A stretch of DNA of 64,000 nt from V1-33 sp039795165 (GTDB taxonomy: Bacteria > Verrucomicrobiota > Verrucomicrobiia > Verrucomicrobiales > V1-33): positions 17,474 to 81,473 of the forward strand of contig JBDKER010000021.1 in the NCBI GenBank assembly GCA_039795165.1, read 5' to 3'. The notes beneath the pieces are model-generated. The model saw only the letters and a list, made by a program, of their open reading frames with translations. It made no database searches and was not told where the DNA came from. Positions within the stretch are counted from its first letter, which is position 1, and each line of letters starts with the position of its first letter. A program made the position numbers and the translations under genes. This document shows, one piece after another, positions 52,495 to 61,593 of this stretch.

Positions 52495-55400
52495 ATGCGC
52501 CTCAAACGCCTCGAACTCCACGGCTTCAAATCCTTCGCCGACAAAACCAAGATCGATTTCCACGAAGGCGTCACCGCCATCGTCGGACCGAATGGCTGCG
52601 GGAAATCCAACGTGGTCGACGGCGTCCGCTGGGCCCTCGGAGAAACGTCGGCGAAGGCGCTCCGCGGCGGAGAAATGGCGGACGTCATCTTCAATGGCAC
52701 GGATAAGCGCAAGCCGCTCAGCATGGCGGAAGTCAGCCTGATTTTCGACGACTGCGAGAAGGACCTCGGGGTGGATTTCAACGAGGTCTGCATCACGCGG
52801 CGGGTGTTCCGCGACGGGAAGAGCGAGTACGAACTGAATGGCAATGCCTGCCGCCTCAAGGACATCAACAAACTGTTCATGGACACTGGGGTGGGCCGCA
52901 GTGCCTACAGCATCATGGAACAGGGGAAGATCGACATGCTCCTCAGCGCGAAGCCGGAGGACCGGCGTCAGGTCTTCGAGGAAGCCGCCGGGATCACCAA
53001 GAGCAAGGCGGAGAAGCGCGAGGCCCTCCGCAAACTGGAGTACACGGAAGCCAATCTTCTGCGCGTCAACGACATCCTTGCCGAACTGAAGCGCCAGATG
53101 GGAACTTCGCAGCGCCAGGCCGCGAAGGCCCGCCGCTGGCAGGAACTGCACCGCGATGTTCTCGTGCTCGATTCCCACCTGCACTACCGCAAGCACCGGG
53201 ATCTGACCGCCGAACACTCCGAACTGGAAACGTCGGTGCAGAGCCTCCGCACACGCCAATCGGAAGCGGAAGACCGCATCCGCGACGAGGAAACGGACGT
53301 CGCTGCGGAACGCGCGGAACTGCGCGAAATGGAAGCCCTCCTCACCAGCCTCCGCCACCAGCTCAACGAACAGATCAGCCGCATCCAGAGTTCGGAAAGC
53401 CGCATCGGCTTCAATGGCGAACGAGAACGCGAACTGACGGGCCTCATCGAGCGCAACGAACACGACATCGCCACAAACAGCGAACGCCTCAGCCACCAGG
53501 AAGAGGAACTGCGCAGCGCCGATTCCGCCCTCACCGGCATCAGCGAAAACATCGTGCGCCAGCGCGAACAGATCGAGGAACACCTCCGTATCACCGCCGC
53601 CGCCCGCGAAGAACGCGTCCGCATCGAACAAGCCCTCCGCTCGGCCCGCCAGGCCATTCACAACGCCGAAGGCATCATCGTCTCGGCGCAGGCCGAAATC
53701 GGTTCGCACCACAGCCAGGCGGAAACCGACCGCGGTCGCCAGGACCAGCTCCAGCGCGATACCGATGCCCTCCTCGTGGAACGGGAAGGCCGCACCGCCG
53801 AACAGGCGGGCATGCAGGCCTCGCTCGCCGATCTGAAGGCGGAAATCGAGGAACTGGAACTCGCCCTGCACCAGCGCGAACGCGACCTCCAGACCGCGGA
53901 AATCGAAGCGGGCCAGTTCGCGAAATCCGTGCAGGACCTCACACGCCGCCACAGCGAACGCGCGAGCCGCGCAGGCGTCCTCCGCCAGCTCATCGCCGCA
54001 GGGGAAGGCCTCGAAAACGGAACGCGCAAGGTGCTCGCCGGACTCGACGACCCGGAACGCTACCAGGCAGGCATCCGCGGCCTGCTCTCGAGCTTCATCG
54101 ACGTCGACAGGCAGTACATTCCAGCAGTCGAAGCCGCCCTCGGCGCGAATCTTCAGGCAGTGCTCGTCTCCAGCTCGCTCCTCGCGGAATCGATCATCGA
54201 TACCCTCCGCCAGCAGCAGCTCGGCCAGGCCCTCGTGCTTCCAGAGGACCTGCTGCGCACCACAGGCGAATACCAGATGCTCACACCGCCGGAAGGCGGC
54301 CTCGCATGGGCCGCCGACGTCGTCAATGCCCGCGACTCGGTCCGCCCCATGGTGCACCAGCTGCTCGCCAATGTCCTCATCGTCCCGGACCTCCCCACCG
54401 CCCTCCAGCTCAAACGCGAAAACCCGGAAATCGCCTTCGCCACTCTCGCAGGCGAATTCGTGAGCATCGAAGGCGTCGTCTCCGGCGGAACGGAAGCCAA
54501 CCGCGCCGGATCCATGCTTCAGCGCCAGACGGAACTGACCGACCTCGACGAGGAAGTCGCCGCCATCGAAGCGGAACTCTCCGCCGCAGAAGCCGCCCTC
54601 GCCGCCCGCCAGAACGACGCCCGCTCGTTCCGCTCGGCCCTCGACGAACACCGCGAAATCCTCCAGAGCCGACGCGTGCAGGAAAGCCAGCTCCAGGGCC
54701 AGCTCTCCCTCGTCGCCCGCGAAATCCAGTCGCTCGCCGCCAAACTCAATTCACTCGAATGGGAACGCGGTGAACTGGCCCGACGCCAGGAAGCAGTCGC
54801 CCTCCGCATCGAGGACGCCCAGAACCGCCTCAGCCATGCCACCGCGGAACTCGAGGAACGCCGCGACGAGGCCGCCCACCACGAAGCCGCCCTCGAATCG
54901 GCCAGCCGCAACGAAAGCGACGCCGCCGAACTCCTCGGCGAACTCCGCACCGCCCTCGCCGTCGAACAACGCGCCGAACAGGCCCTCCGCGAACAACGCA
55001 ATCCCATGGACGCCCGCCTCCGGGAGCTGAGCGACGCCATCAGCCGCCGCCAGCACGAAATCGCTTCGTACCAGGAACGCATCGCCACCGCCCACGCCGA
55101 AAACGCAAGGCTCCACGAGGAAATCGCCGCCGGACGCGCCCTCACCGAGGAACTCACCGAACAAATCGAAAGCCGCTCGGAGGAAAAATCCGACCGCGCC
55201 AGCGCCCTCACGGAACGTGAACGCCTGCTCGATTCCACCCGGCGCGAAATCCATCAGATCGCAGAACAGCGCGGCCGCGAGGAAGTCCGCATCACCCAGC
55301 TGTCGCTCCGCATGGAGAACCTCCAGAACTACGCGATGGAACGCTACCGCGTCGACCTCCTCTCGTTCGAACAGGATGTCCACGCCCTCGTCTCGTCCAT

Positions 55401-56430
55401 CACTTCACTCAAGGCCGCCCGTTCCCGGCCCGGCCGCCGCACCAACCCGCTCGGCCATTCATCATCCAGCGAACCGGATCCGGAAGACGAAGCCGCCGCC
55501 GAAGCCGCCCTCGCCGCCGCTTCCATGCCGGCAGCGGAAACCGGCACCGACCTCCCGGAGGACGAACCGGAATGCTACATCGCAGCACCCGACCTCGAAG
55601 CGGAAATCGACTGGGATTTCGTGGAGAATTCTGTCGCCGAACTCAAGCAGCGACTCGATGGCATGGGCCCGGTCAACCTCGACGCCATTCAGGAATTCGA
55701 GGAACTCGAGGAACGCCACAACTTCCTCCAGCGCGAAAACGACGACCTCGCCAATGCCAAGTCCGAACTCCTCGGCATCATCCAGCGCATCAACGAGGAA
55801 ACCAAGAAGCGCTTCGTCGAAACCTTCATTCAGGTGCGCGACAACTTCCGCGGCACCTTCAAGGAACTCTTCGGCCAAGGCGGTCAGGCGGACCTCATCC
55901 TCGTAAGCGAAGACGACCCCCTCGAAAGCGGCATCGAAGTCATCGCCAAACCCCCGGGCAAAAAACCCACGAGCATCTCCCTCCTCTCGGGCGGTGAACG
56001 CTCCATGACCGCCGTCGCCCTCCTCTTCTCGATCTACATGGTCAAACCAAGTCCGTTCTGCATCCTCGACGAACTCGACGCCCCACTCGACGAATCAAAT
56101 ATCGGACGGTTCCTCAAGATGCTCGACAAGTTCATCGAGAAAAGCCAGTTCGTCATCGTCACTCACAACAAACGCACCATGCGCCGCGCCGACATCATGT
56201 ACGGCGTCACCATGGAGGAATTCGGCGTCTCCAAACCCGTCGGCATGAAGATGAGCGGCGACGACGAAACCAGAAAGCGCCGCGCCGCCGCAGGCGACCA
56301 CGAGGCCCCCATCAAGGAACTCCCCGCCGACATGCCAGCGGAATCGACCGCTGCAGCGGAGACGGATTCCCCGTCCGACGCAGTGGAGACGGTCACCGCC
56401 GAAGCCACCGCGGAACCCGCGGAAGCCTGA
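52495..56430 (+). CDS. smc: Chromosome segregation protein SMC
   Basis: The 1311-residue protein has Walker A GPNGCGKSNVVDGV at 31-44, a long coiled coil, a hinge at about 520-660 (VSIEGVVSGGTEANRAGSM) and a second coiled coil. The C-terminal head has signature LLSGGERSMTAVALLFSIYM at about 1163 and Walker B CILDELDAPLDE. It organises and segregates chromosomes as a condensin ring with ScpA/B. It is longer than typical bacterial SMC (about 1150-1190) because of an acidic Ala/Pro-rich insert at about 976-1040 before the head and an Ala/Glu/Thr-rich tail after 1250. Confidence 0.97.
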   Translation: MRLKRLELHGFKSFADKTKIDFHEGVTAIVGPNGCGKSNVVDGVRWALGETSAKALRGGEMADVIFNGTDKRKPLSMAEVSLIFDDCEKDLGVDFNEVCITRRVFRDGKSEYELNGNACRLKDINKLFMDTGVGRSAYSIMEQGKIDMLLSAKPEDRRQVFEEAAGITKSKAEKREALRKLEYTEANLLRVNDILAELKRQMGTSQRQAAKARRWQELHRDVLVLDSHLHYRKHRDLTAEHSELETSVQSLRTRQSEAEDRIRDEETDVAAERAELREMEALLTSLRHQLNEQISRIQSSESRIGFNGERERELTGLIERNEHDIATNSERLSHQEEELRSADSALTGISENIVRQREQIEEHLRITAAAREERVRIEQALRSARQAIHNAEGIIVSAQAEIGSHHSQAETDRGRQDQLQRDTDALLVEREGRTAEQAGMQASLADLKAEIEELELALHQRERDLQTAEIEAGQFAKSVQDLTRRHSERASRAGVLRQLIAAGEGLENGTRKVLAGLDDPERYQAGIRGLLSSFIDVDRQYIPAVEAALGANLQAVLVSSSLLAESIIDTLRQQQLGQALVLPEDLLRTTGEYQMLTPPEGGLAWAADVVNARDSVRPMVHQLLANVLIVPDLPTALQLKRENPEIAFATLAGEFVSIEGVVSGGTEANRAGSMLQRQTELTDLDEEVAAIEAELSAAEAALAARQNDARSFRSALDEHREILQSRRVQESQLQGQLSLVAREIQSLAAKLNSLEWERGELARRQEAVALRIEDAQNRLSHATAELEERRDEAAHHEAALESASRNESDAAELLGELRTALAVEQRAEQALREQRNPMDARLRELSDAISRRQHEIASYQERIATAHAENARLHEEIAAGRALTEELTEQIESRSEEKSDRASALTERERLLDSTRREIHQIAEQRGREEVRITQLSLRMENLQNYAMERYRVDLLSFEQDVHALVSSITSLKAARSRPGRRTNPLGHSSSSEPDPEDEAAAEAALAAASMPAAETGTDLPEDEPECYIAAPDLEAEIDWDFVENSVAELKQRLDGMGPVNLDAIQEFEELEERHNFLQRENDDLANAKSELLGIIQRINEETKKRFVETFIQVRDNFRGTFKELFGQGGQADLILVSEDDPLESGIEVIAKPPGKKPTSISLLSGGERSMTAVALLFSIYMVKPSPFCILDELDAPLDESNIGRFLKMLDKFIEKSQFVIVTHNKRTMRRADIMYGVTMEEFGVSKPVGMKMSGDDETRKRRAAAGDHEAPIKELPADMPAESTAAAETDSPSDAVETVTAEATAEPAEA

Positions 56431-56526
56431 CCGCATCGCCAGCGTAACCACGCGCAGCCTGCTTCCGTCCTCCGGGCGCGGAAGCAGGCTTCGTTTTGCC
56501 CAGCCCGTTCCCCCTCACCGGAAGAC

Positions 56527-56556
56527 TTGCCTTGATCCGGCATTTTCCGCTAGGTT
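56527..56556 (+). promoter_or_regulatory. Possible promoter of the C45-hydrolase gene
   Basis: TTGCCT (56527-56532), an 18-base spacer and TAGGTT (56551-56556) lie 42 bases before the ATG at 56599. Confidence 0.35.
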
Positions 56557-56598
56557 CACCCTGAAATTCCCCTCCGCCCCCACCGGGCACCACCTTCC

Positions 56599-58452
56599 AT
56601 GAGAACTCACCTCTGCCTCGCCTTGTCCCTGCTCGCCGTCCCGGCCACCGCCCAGGACACCCCCCCGGAACTCCTCGTCGGCAAACTCATCGAAGCCCAG
56701 CAGTTCCTCTCCGCAGGAATCCCCCACGCCGCCAGCCTCTCGCTCTCCCTCAAAGTCGAATCCGCCACCGGCAGCCTCAAATCACTCAACGGCAAACCAC
56801 TCGATCTCCAGCTGGAACCACCCAACCGCTTCGCCCTCACCTCCGACCTCAATGGCCCGGTCTCGCTCCGCTCGGATGGCACCCGGATCTGGATCGCCGT
56901 GCCGGGCAAGAACCTTCTGCTTGAAGGCGACCCCAGCGTCCCGCGCTTCAGCACAAGGCCGGACAGCACGCAGCCAGCCACCCCTCCGGCGCTCAAACTC
57001 CCCGTCCAGCCCGCCCAGATCGGACTCGCCGCCACTCTCATGAACATCGCGGAGGAATCCGCAGCCCCACAGCGGACCATCACCGTCTCAGCCAAACCAG
57101 AAGCGATCGAATCACTCGGCTTCCCCGCAGGCTCGCTCCGCATCTCCCTCGATTCCGAAAACTGGCCGGAAACCGTCACTTACAGCGACGGCAAGGGCAG
57201 CACCGCCACCATCCGCATCACTTCCCGTTCCACAGGCCCCGCCCTGCCGCCGGAAACATGGAAACCAGCGAGCGACCAGAAACCGGAACGCGTCGCGCTC
57301 GTCCACCTCACAAAATTCCTCGAAACCGCCATCGCCAACCTTGGCGCAGGAATCCCGTCGCTCCCGCCCGCCACGGGCACCCGCCAGCTCGTCGCCACCC
57401 ATGGCAAGGGCCGCCTCGAAATCCATGACGGTACCCGCGTCCTCTTCCTCTCAGGCACCCCGGAGGAAATGGGCGACCAGCAGGGATCGCTGCTCCGCAA
57501 GGAAATCCGGCGGGTCGTCGACCGCATCCTCTACGGCGTCGGCGTCGGCTCAAGCTTCGACAAGGGCCGCTGGTTCTTCGGCGAAATCGAAGAAGCCGTC
57601 CGCCGCACGGGCCCATTCGTCGACCCACGCCACACCCGCGAAATGGACGCCATCGCCACCGCCGCCGGACTCGACCGCGAAGAAATCCGCCTCTCCAATT
57701 TCTTCCCCGAACTCTTCCATTGCTCGGGCTTCGCCCTCCTCGGCAAAGCCACCGACGGTGCCCGCATCTACCACGGCCGCGTCCTCGATTACCTCCGCGG
57801 CGTCGGACTCGAGGAAAATGCCGTCGTCGCCATCATCAAACCAGACACCGGCAATGCATGGGTCAACCTCAGCTACGCAGGCTTCATCGGCAGCGTCACC
57901 GCCATGAACGAAAAACAACTCGCCATCGGCGAAATGGGCGGCCGCGGCGAAGGCAACTGGGACGGCAAACCCATGGCCCAGCTCATGCGCGACGTCATGG
58001 AGAAAACCTCCACCATCGACGAAGCCCTCGAACACATGCGCTCCACCCCGCGCACCTGCGAATACTACTACGTCCTCAGCGACGCCAAATCCCACCGCGC
58101 CTGCGGCATCAAGGCCACCCCGTCCACCTTCGAAGTCGTCTGGACCGGCGAAGCCCACCCGCAACTGGCCGACCCCATCGCCGATACCGTGCTCCTCTCG
58201 GCAGGCGACCGCTACACGGAACTCGTCCGCCGCGTCCGCGAGGGCTTCGGAAAGTTCACCGCCGATTCCGCGATCGAACTCATGTCCCGCCCGGTCTGCA
58301 TGACCAGCAATATCCAGAGCGTCCTCTTCGCCCCGGATACCCTCGACTTCTGGGTCGCCAACGCCGACGGCAAAAACGTCGCCAGCGAAACCCGCTTCAC
58401 GAAGTACAACCTCCGCGAACTGCTCGACAGCAAGCCAGCCGCCCAGCCCTGA
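56599..58452 (+). CDS. Secreted C45-type NTN acyltransferase/hydrolase with N-terminal LolA/DUF2092-like domain
   Basis: The 617-residue protein begins with a signal peptide (LCLALSLLAVPATAQ). Residues about 25-200 resemble LolA/DUF2092 carrier-type beta domains (LQLEPPNRFALTSDLNGP). The C-terminal half (about 285-600) resembles C45 isopenicillin-N-acyltransferase-like NTN hydrolases. It has EEMGDQQGSLLRKEIRRVVD, then FPELFHCSGFALLGKATDGA with candidate nucleophile Cys375, and HGRVLDYLRG, ALEHMRSTPRTCEYYYVLSD. It would self-cleave before Cys375 if active. Natural substrate unknown; amide bonds are likely. The fusion of the two domains is unusual to my knowledge. Confidence 0.78.
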   Translation: MRTHLCLALSLLAVPATAQDTPPELLVGKLIEAQQFLSAGIPHAASLSLSLKVESATGSLKSLNGKPLDLQLEPPNRFALTSDLNGPVSLRSDGTRIWIAVPGKNLLLEGDPSVPRFSTRPDSTQPATPPALKLPVQPAQIGLAATLMNIAEESAAPQRTITVSAKPEAIESLGFPAGSLRISLDSENWPETVTYSDGKGSTATIRITSRSTGPALPPETWKPASDQKPERVALVHLTKFLETAIANLGAGIPSLPPATGTRQLVATHGKGRLEIHDGTRVLFLSGTPEEMGDQQGSLLRKEIRRVVDRILYGVGVGSSFDKGRWFFGEIEEAVRRTGPFVDPRHTREMDAIATAAGLDREEIRLSNFFPELFHCSGFALLGKATDGARIYHGRVLDYLRGVGLEENAVVAIIKPDTGNAWVNLSYAGFIGSVTAMNEKQLAIGEMGGRGEGNWDGKPMAQLMRDVMEKTSTIDEALEHMRSTPRTCEYYYVLSDAKSHRACGIKATPSTFEVVWTGEAHPQLADPIADTVLLSAGDRYTELVRRVREGFGKFTADSAIELMSRPVCMTSNIQSVLFAPDTLDFWVANADGKNVASETRFTKYNLRELLDSKPAAQP

Positions 58453-58513
58453 GATCAGCCTCACCGGACGCTTGCACGACCCACCGGGCCCAGCCCAGTG
58501 TGGCCGCCTCGCC

Positions 58514-59674
58514 ATGAGCCATTCCCCTTCCTCTGCTCCCGTCTTCAACCGCAAGAACCCCTGCCCGGCACGGCTGACTTCCGCCCGCCGCCTCTCCCGC
58601 GACGGCTCGCCCAAGGATACATGGCACTACGAAATCAGCCTCGCAGGATCGGGACTCGCCTACGAACCAGGTGATTCCCTCGCAGTCCTCCCCCAGAACT
58701 GCCCGGACCTCGTCGCCGATACCCTCAAGGCCCTCGGCTGTTCCGGCACAGAACCAGTAGCCGACCTCGACGGACGCGCCACCACCCTCGCAGACGCCCT
58801 CACCACGTCCTGCGCCATCACCCTCCCAGACCGCAAATTCCTCGCCGCCACTGCCAGCCGCGACCCGCAGGCGGACGCCGTCCTTTCCCCGCTCCTCGCC
58901 CCGGATCAGAAGGAAAAACTCAACGATTACCTCCACGGACGGGAGATGATCGATATCCTCCTTGCCTTCCCAGAGGCTCGCTTCGATCCCCAGGAATTCG
59001 TCGGCCTCTGCCGCAAACTCCAGATCCGGCTCTACTCGATCAGCAGCAGCCTCCGCGCCCACCCGGACGAAGTCCACCTCACCGTCGCCACCGTCCGCTA
59101 CGAAAGCCACGGCCGCCGCCGCAAAGGGGTCGCTTCCACATGGCTCGCCGAACGCACGTCCCCGGGCACCCTCGTCCCCTGCTTCATCAACCCAGGCAAG
59201 GGCTTCCGGCTCCCCCCGCCGGACGACGAAACCCCCATCATCCTCTGCGGACCCGGCACCGGCATCGCCCCCTTCCGCGCCTTCCTCGAAGAACGCCGCG
59301 CCACCGCCGCCCGCGGCCGCACATGGCTCTTCTTCGGCGAAGTCAGCGCCCGCACCGACTTCTTCTACGAATCGGAATGGCAGGAGTTCCTCGCCGATGG
59401 CACCCTCACCCGCCTCTCCACCGCCTTCAGCCGCGACCAGGAACGCAAGGTGTACGTCCAGCACCGCATGGAAGAGGAAGCAGCCGAACTCTGGGACTGG
59501 CTCAGCCAAGGTGCCATCTTCTACGTCTGCGGCGACGCTTCCCGCATGGCCCTCGACGTCGATAAGGCCCTCCACAAAGTCGCGGAAAAAACCGGCGGAC
59601 TCTCGCCGGAGGACGCAGCCGCCTTCATTCAGTCGCTCCGCGATTCCAAACGCTACCGCCGCGACGTCTACTGA
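58514..59674 (+). CDS. CysJ-like flavoprotein reductase lacking flavodoxin domain
   Basis: The 386-residue protein has an FAD-binding region of the NADPH-cytochrome P450 reductase class (YEPGDSLAVLPQNCPDLVAD; RLYSISSSLRAHPDEVHLTV; GVASTWLAERT) and the NADP-binding C-terminal domain (CGPGTGIAPFRAFLEER; YVCGDASRMALDVDKALHKV; ending YRRDVY). The N-terminal flavodoxin domain of CysJ is missing and there is no adjacent flavodoxin or cysI. It may reduce an external flavodoxin or ferredoxin, as known for 'sulfite reductase subunit alpha' proteins of this short form. Confidence 0.9.
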   Translation: MSHSPSSAPVFNRKNPCPARLTSARRLSRDGSPKDTWHYEISLAGSGLAYEPGDSLAVLPQNCPDLVADTLKALGCSGTEPVADLDGRATTLADALTTSCAITLPDRKFLAATASRDPQADAVLSPLLAPDQKEKLNDYLHGREMIDILLAFPEARFDPQEFVGLCRKLQIRLYSISSSLRAHPDEVHLTVATVRYESHGRRRKGVASTWLAERTSPGTLVPCFINPGKGFRLPPPDDETPIILCGPGTGIAPFRAFLEERRATAARGRTWLFFGEVSARTDFFYESEWQEFLADGTLTRLSTAFSRDQERKVYVQHRMEEEAAELWDWLSQGAIFYVCGDASRMALDVDKALHKVAEKTGGLSPEDAAAFIQSLRDSKRYRRDVY

Positions 59675-59717
59675 TCGAACCGTCCCGCCCACCGCAGGGA
59701 CGGATGCGCATAAGGAC

Positions 59718-59746
59718 TTGCATCCCGCAACCCCCGTCCTTAAACA
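59718..59746 (+). promoter_or_regulatory. Likely promoter of the alpha/beta-hydrolase gene
   Basis: TTGCAT (59718-59723), a 17-base spacer and TAAACA (59741-59746) lie 36 bases before the ATG at 59783, a good sigma-70-type match. The start of transcription would fall about 30 bases before the gene. Confidence 0.45.
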
Positions 59747-59782
59747 GACCTCGCCCTCATCCGCGGCCCCCAAGGAGTCTGC

Positions 59783-60679
59783 ATGCACGAACTGGTCTTC
59801 ACCACGCGCACCACCCTTCCCACCCGCACCCCCGACGTCCTCGACCGTAACCAAACCCTCCTCAGCTCGGCGGAAGGTTACGTCTACAAGACGGTCGACG
59901 GTGCGGACCTCGGCGCGTACGTCTTCCGCCCGCCGTCTCCGCCACCACCCACCGGCTGGCCCGCCGCCTTCTTCTTCTTCAGCAGTTCATGGGACAGTGG
60001 CCTCGTCAGCCAGTTCGCACCCCACGCCCTCTACCTCATCAGCCGCGGCATGGCGAGCGTCCTCGTCGATTACCGCGTCGGCAGCCGCCACCCGGGAGCC
60101 ACCCCGCACGATGCCATGGAAGACGCCCGATCGGTCATCCGCTGGGGACGCGAAAATGCGGCGGAACTCCGCTTCGATCCCTCCCGCTTCGCCGGCATCG
60201 GCGGCAGCGCCGGAGCCCATGCCATCCTCTCTGCGGCCATCCTCCGGAAATTCCGCGACTTCCCCGGCGAGAATCCCAGCATCCCCTGCTCCCCTAACCT
60301 TCTCATCCTCTTCAGCCCGGTCACCGAGACCTCCCCACGCGGAGGCGTCCCCGCCGACCGCTTCGCCTCGCCCAGCGACGCCCGCGACGCCAATCTCCTC
60401 CTCCACGTCCGGAAACGCCTGCCCCCCACCCTCATCTTCCATGGCACGGCCGACCGCGTCGTCCCCTTCGCCAGCAGCAAACGCTTCGTCTCCCGCAACT
60501 GGTGGCGCCGCAATCCCTGCCGCCTCCGCAGCTTCGAAGGAAAGGGCCACGGATTCTTCAATTTCAATGTCGACGTCCGCAATTATGAGATTACCCTCAC
60601 GGAAATCGACGCTTTCCTCGTAGAATACGGATTCCTTCCTCCGAATCCCGAAGATGATGGCGTCCCCCGCCTCAGCTGA
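59783..60679 (+). CDS. Alpha/beta-hydrolase (esterase/lipase-like)
   Basis: The 298-residue protein has strand-loop WPAAFFFFSSSWDSG (oxyanion region), MEDARSVIRWGRENAAELRFD followed by GIGGSAGAHAIL with the nucleophile Ser in GxSxG form, THPTLIFHGTADRVVPF carrying the Asp, and GKGHGFFNF with the catalytic His. This is the bd-FAE/HSL-like esterase layout. No signal peptide is evident, so it acts in the cytoplasm. Substrate unknown; it precedes a HAD phosphatase by 30 bases. Confidence 0.85.
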   Translation: MHELVFTTRTTLPTRTPDVLDRNQTLLSSAEGYVYKTVDGADLGAYVFRPPSPPPPTGWPAAFFFFSSSWDSGLVSQFAPHALYLISRGMASVLVDYRVGSRHPGATPHDAMEDARSVIRWGRENAAELRFDPSRFAGIGGSAGAHAILSAAILRKFRDFPGENPSIPCSPNLLILFSPVTETSPRGGVPADRFASPSDARDANLLLHVRKRLPPTLIFHGTADRVVPFASSKRFVSRNWWRRNPCRLRSFEGKGHGFFNFNVDVRNYEITLTEIDAFLVEYGFLPPNPEDDGVPRLS

Positions 60680-60709
60680 ATCCTCAAAACCCCTGCCCAT
60701 CCCGATCCC

Positions 60710-61519
60710 ATGACCGATGGCCAGTTCGCTGCCCTCCTCTGCTTCGACTTCGACGGCACACTCGTCGACCGTCCTTCCGAACCACAGGAAATCGCCCGCC
60801 TCGAAGCCTTCCTCGCCCACATGCACCGCCGCGGAGCCGCATGGGGCATCAATACCGGACGCACCCTCGCCCATACCCTCGAAGGCCTCCGCGAACATGG
60901 CTTCCAGTCGCTCCCCGATTACATCATCGCTCGCGAATGCGAAATCTACCGACGCAGCGGCGACCGGGGCTGGACGGACTTCGGCGACTGGAACATGAAG
61001 TGCACCGAGGACCACCGGCGCTTCCATAAGGCACACACAAAATTCTACCGCCTCCTCGAACGGCAACTGGCCCACGAAATCCCCGCCGCCCGCTTCATTT
61101 CGGATAAAACCGAACCAGCCGGCGTCGTCTCGTCGGACGAAGCCACCATGGATAAGGTGGTCCGCTGGATCGAATCGCAACGCAGCGACTGGCCGGAAAT
61201 GACCTACCAGCGCAACAGCATCTGGCTCCGCTTCACCCGCCGCGGTTACGACAAGGGATCCGCCCTCACAGAAGTCCGCCGCCTCACCAGCATCGGAGCC
61301 GCCTACACGTTCGCCGCAGGAGACAATCACAACGATCTCCCCATGCTCCAGACCTTCGTGGCCCATGGCATCGCCTGCCCTGCCAATGCGATCCCGGAAA
61401 TCTCCAGTCACGTCGACGACCTCGGCGGCTTCGTCGCTCCCCACCGTTCCACCACGGGCGTCATCGCCGCCATCGAACACTACTTCTACCCGGACGAATC
61501 GGAATGGTCGGCCCTGTGA
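60710..61519 (+). CDS. HAD-superfamily (Cof-type) phosphatase
   Basis: The 269-residue protein has motif I CFDFDGTLVDRP, motif II-type NTGRTLAHTLEGL, and motif IV GDNHNDLPMLQ near the C-terminus. The cap domain lies between (about 85-190). Cof-type HADs dephosphorylate sugar phosphates or similar. The catalytic Asp pair is intact. It is between the esterase and the sulfatase and may form one transcription unit with the esterase. Confidence 0.9.
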   Translation: MTDGQFAALLCFDFDGTLVDRPSEPQEIARLEAFLAHMHRRGAAWGINTGRTLAHTLEGLREHGFQSLPDYIIARECEIYRRSGDRGWTDFGDWNMKCTEDHRRFHKAHTKFYRLLERQLAHEIPAARFISDKTEPAGVVSSDEATMDKVVRWIESQRSDWPEMTYQRNSIWLRFTRRGYDKGSALTEVRRLTSIGAAYTFAAGDNHNDLPMLQTFVAHGIACPANAIPEISSHVDDLGGFVAPHRSTTGVIAAIEHYFYPDESEWSAL

Positions 61520-61593
61520 TCGTCAGCCCCGGTCACGGCACACCGCAAATGGGGGCATGACAGCCCACGGGACCACAGGCTATCACAGGATGC

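Noticed and set aside
52489..54651. 720-residue antisense frame opposite smc
   Set aside because: It is an out-of-phase shadow produced by high GC and biased third positions of smc; it has no motif and overlaps a certain gene.
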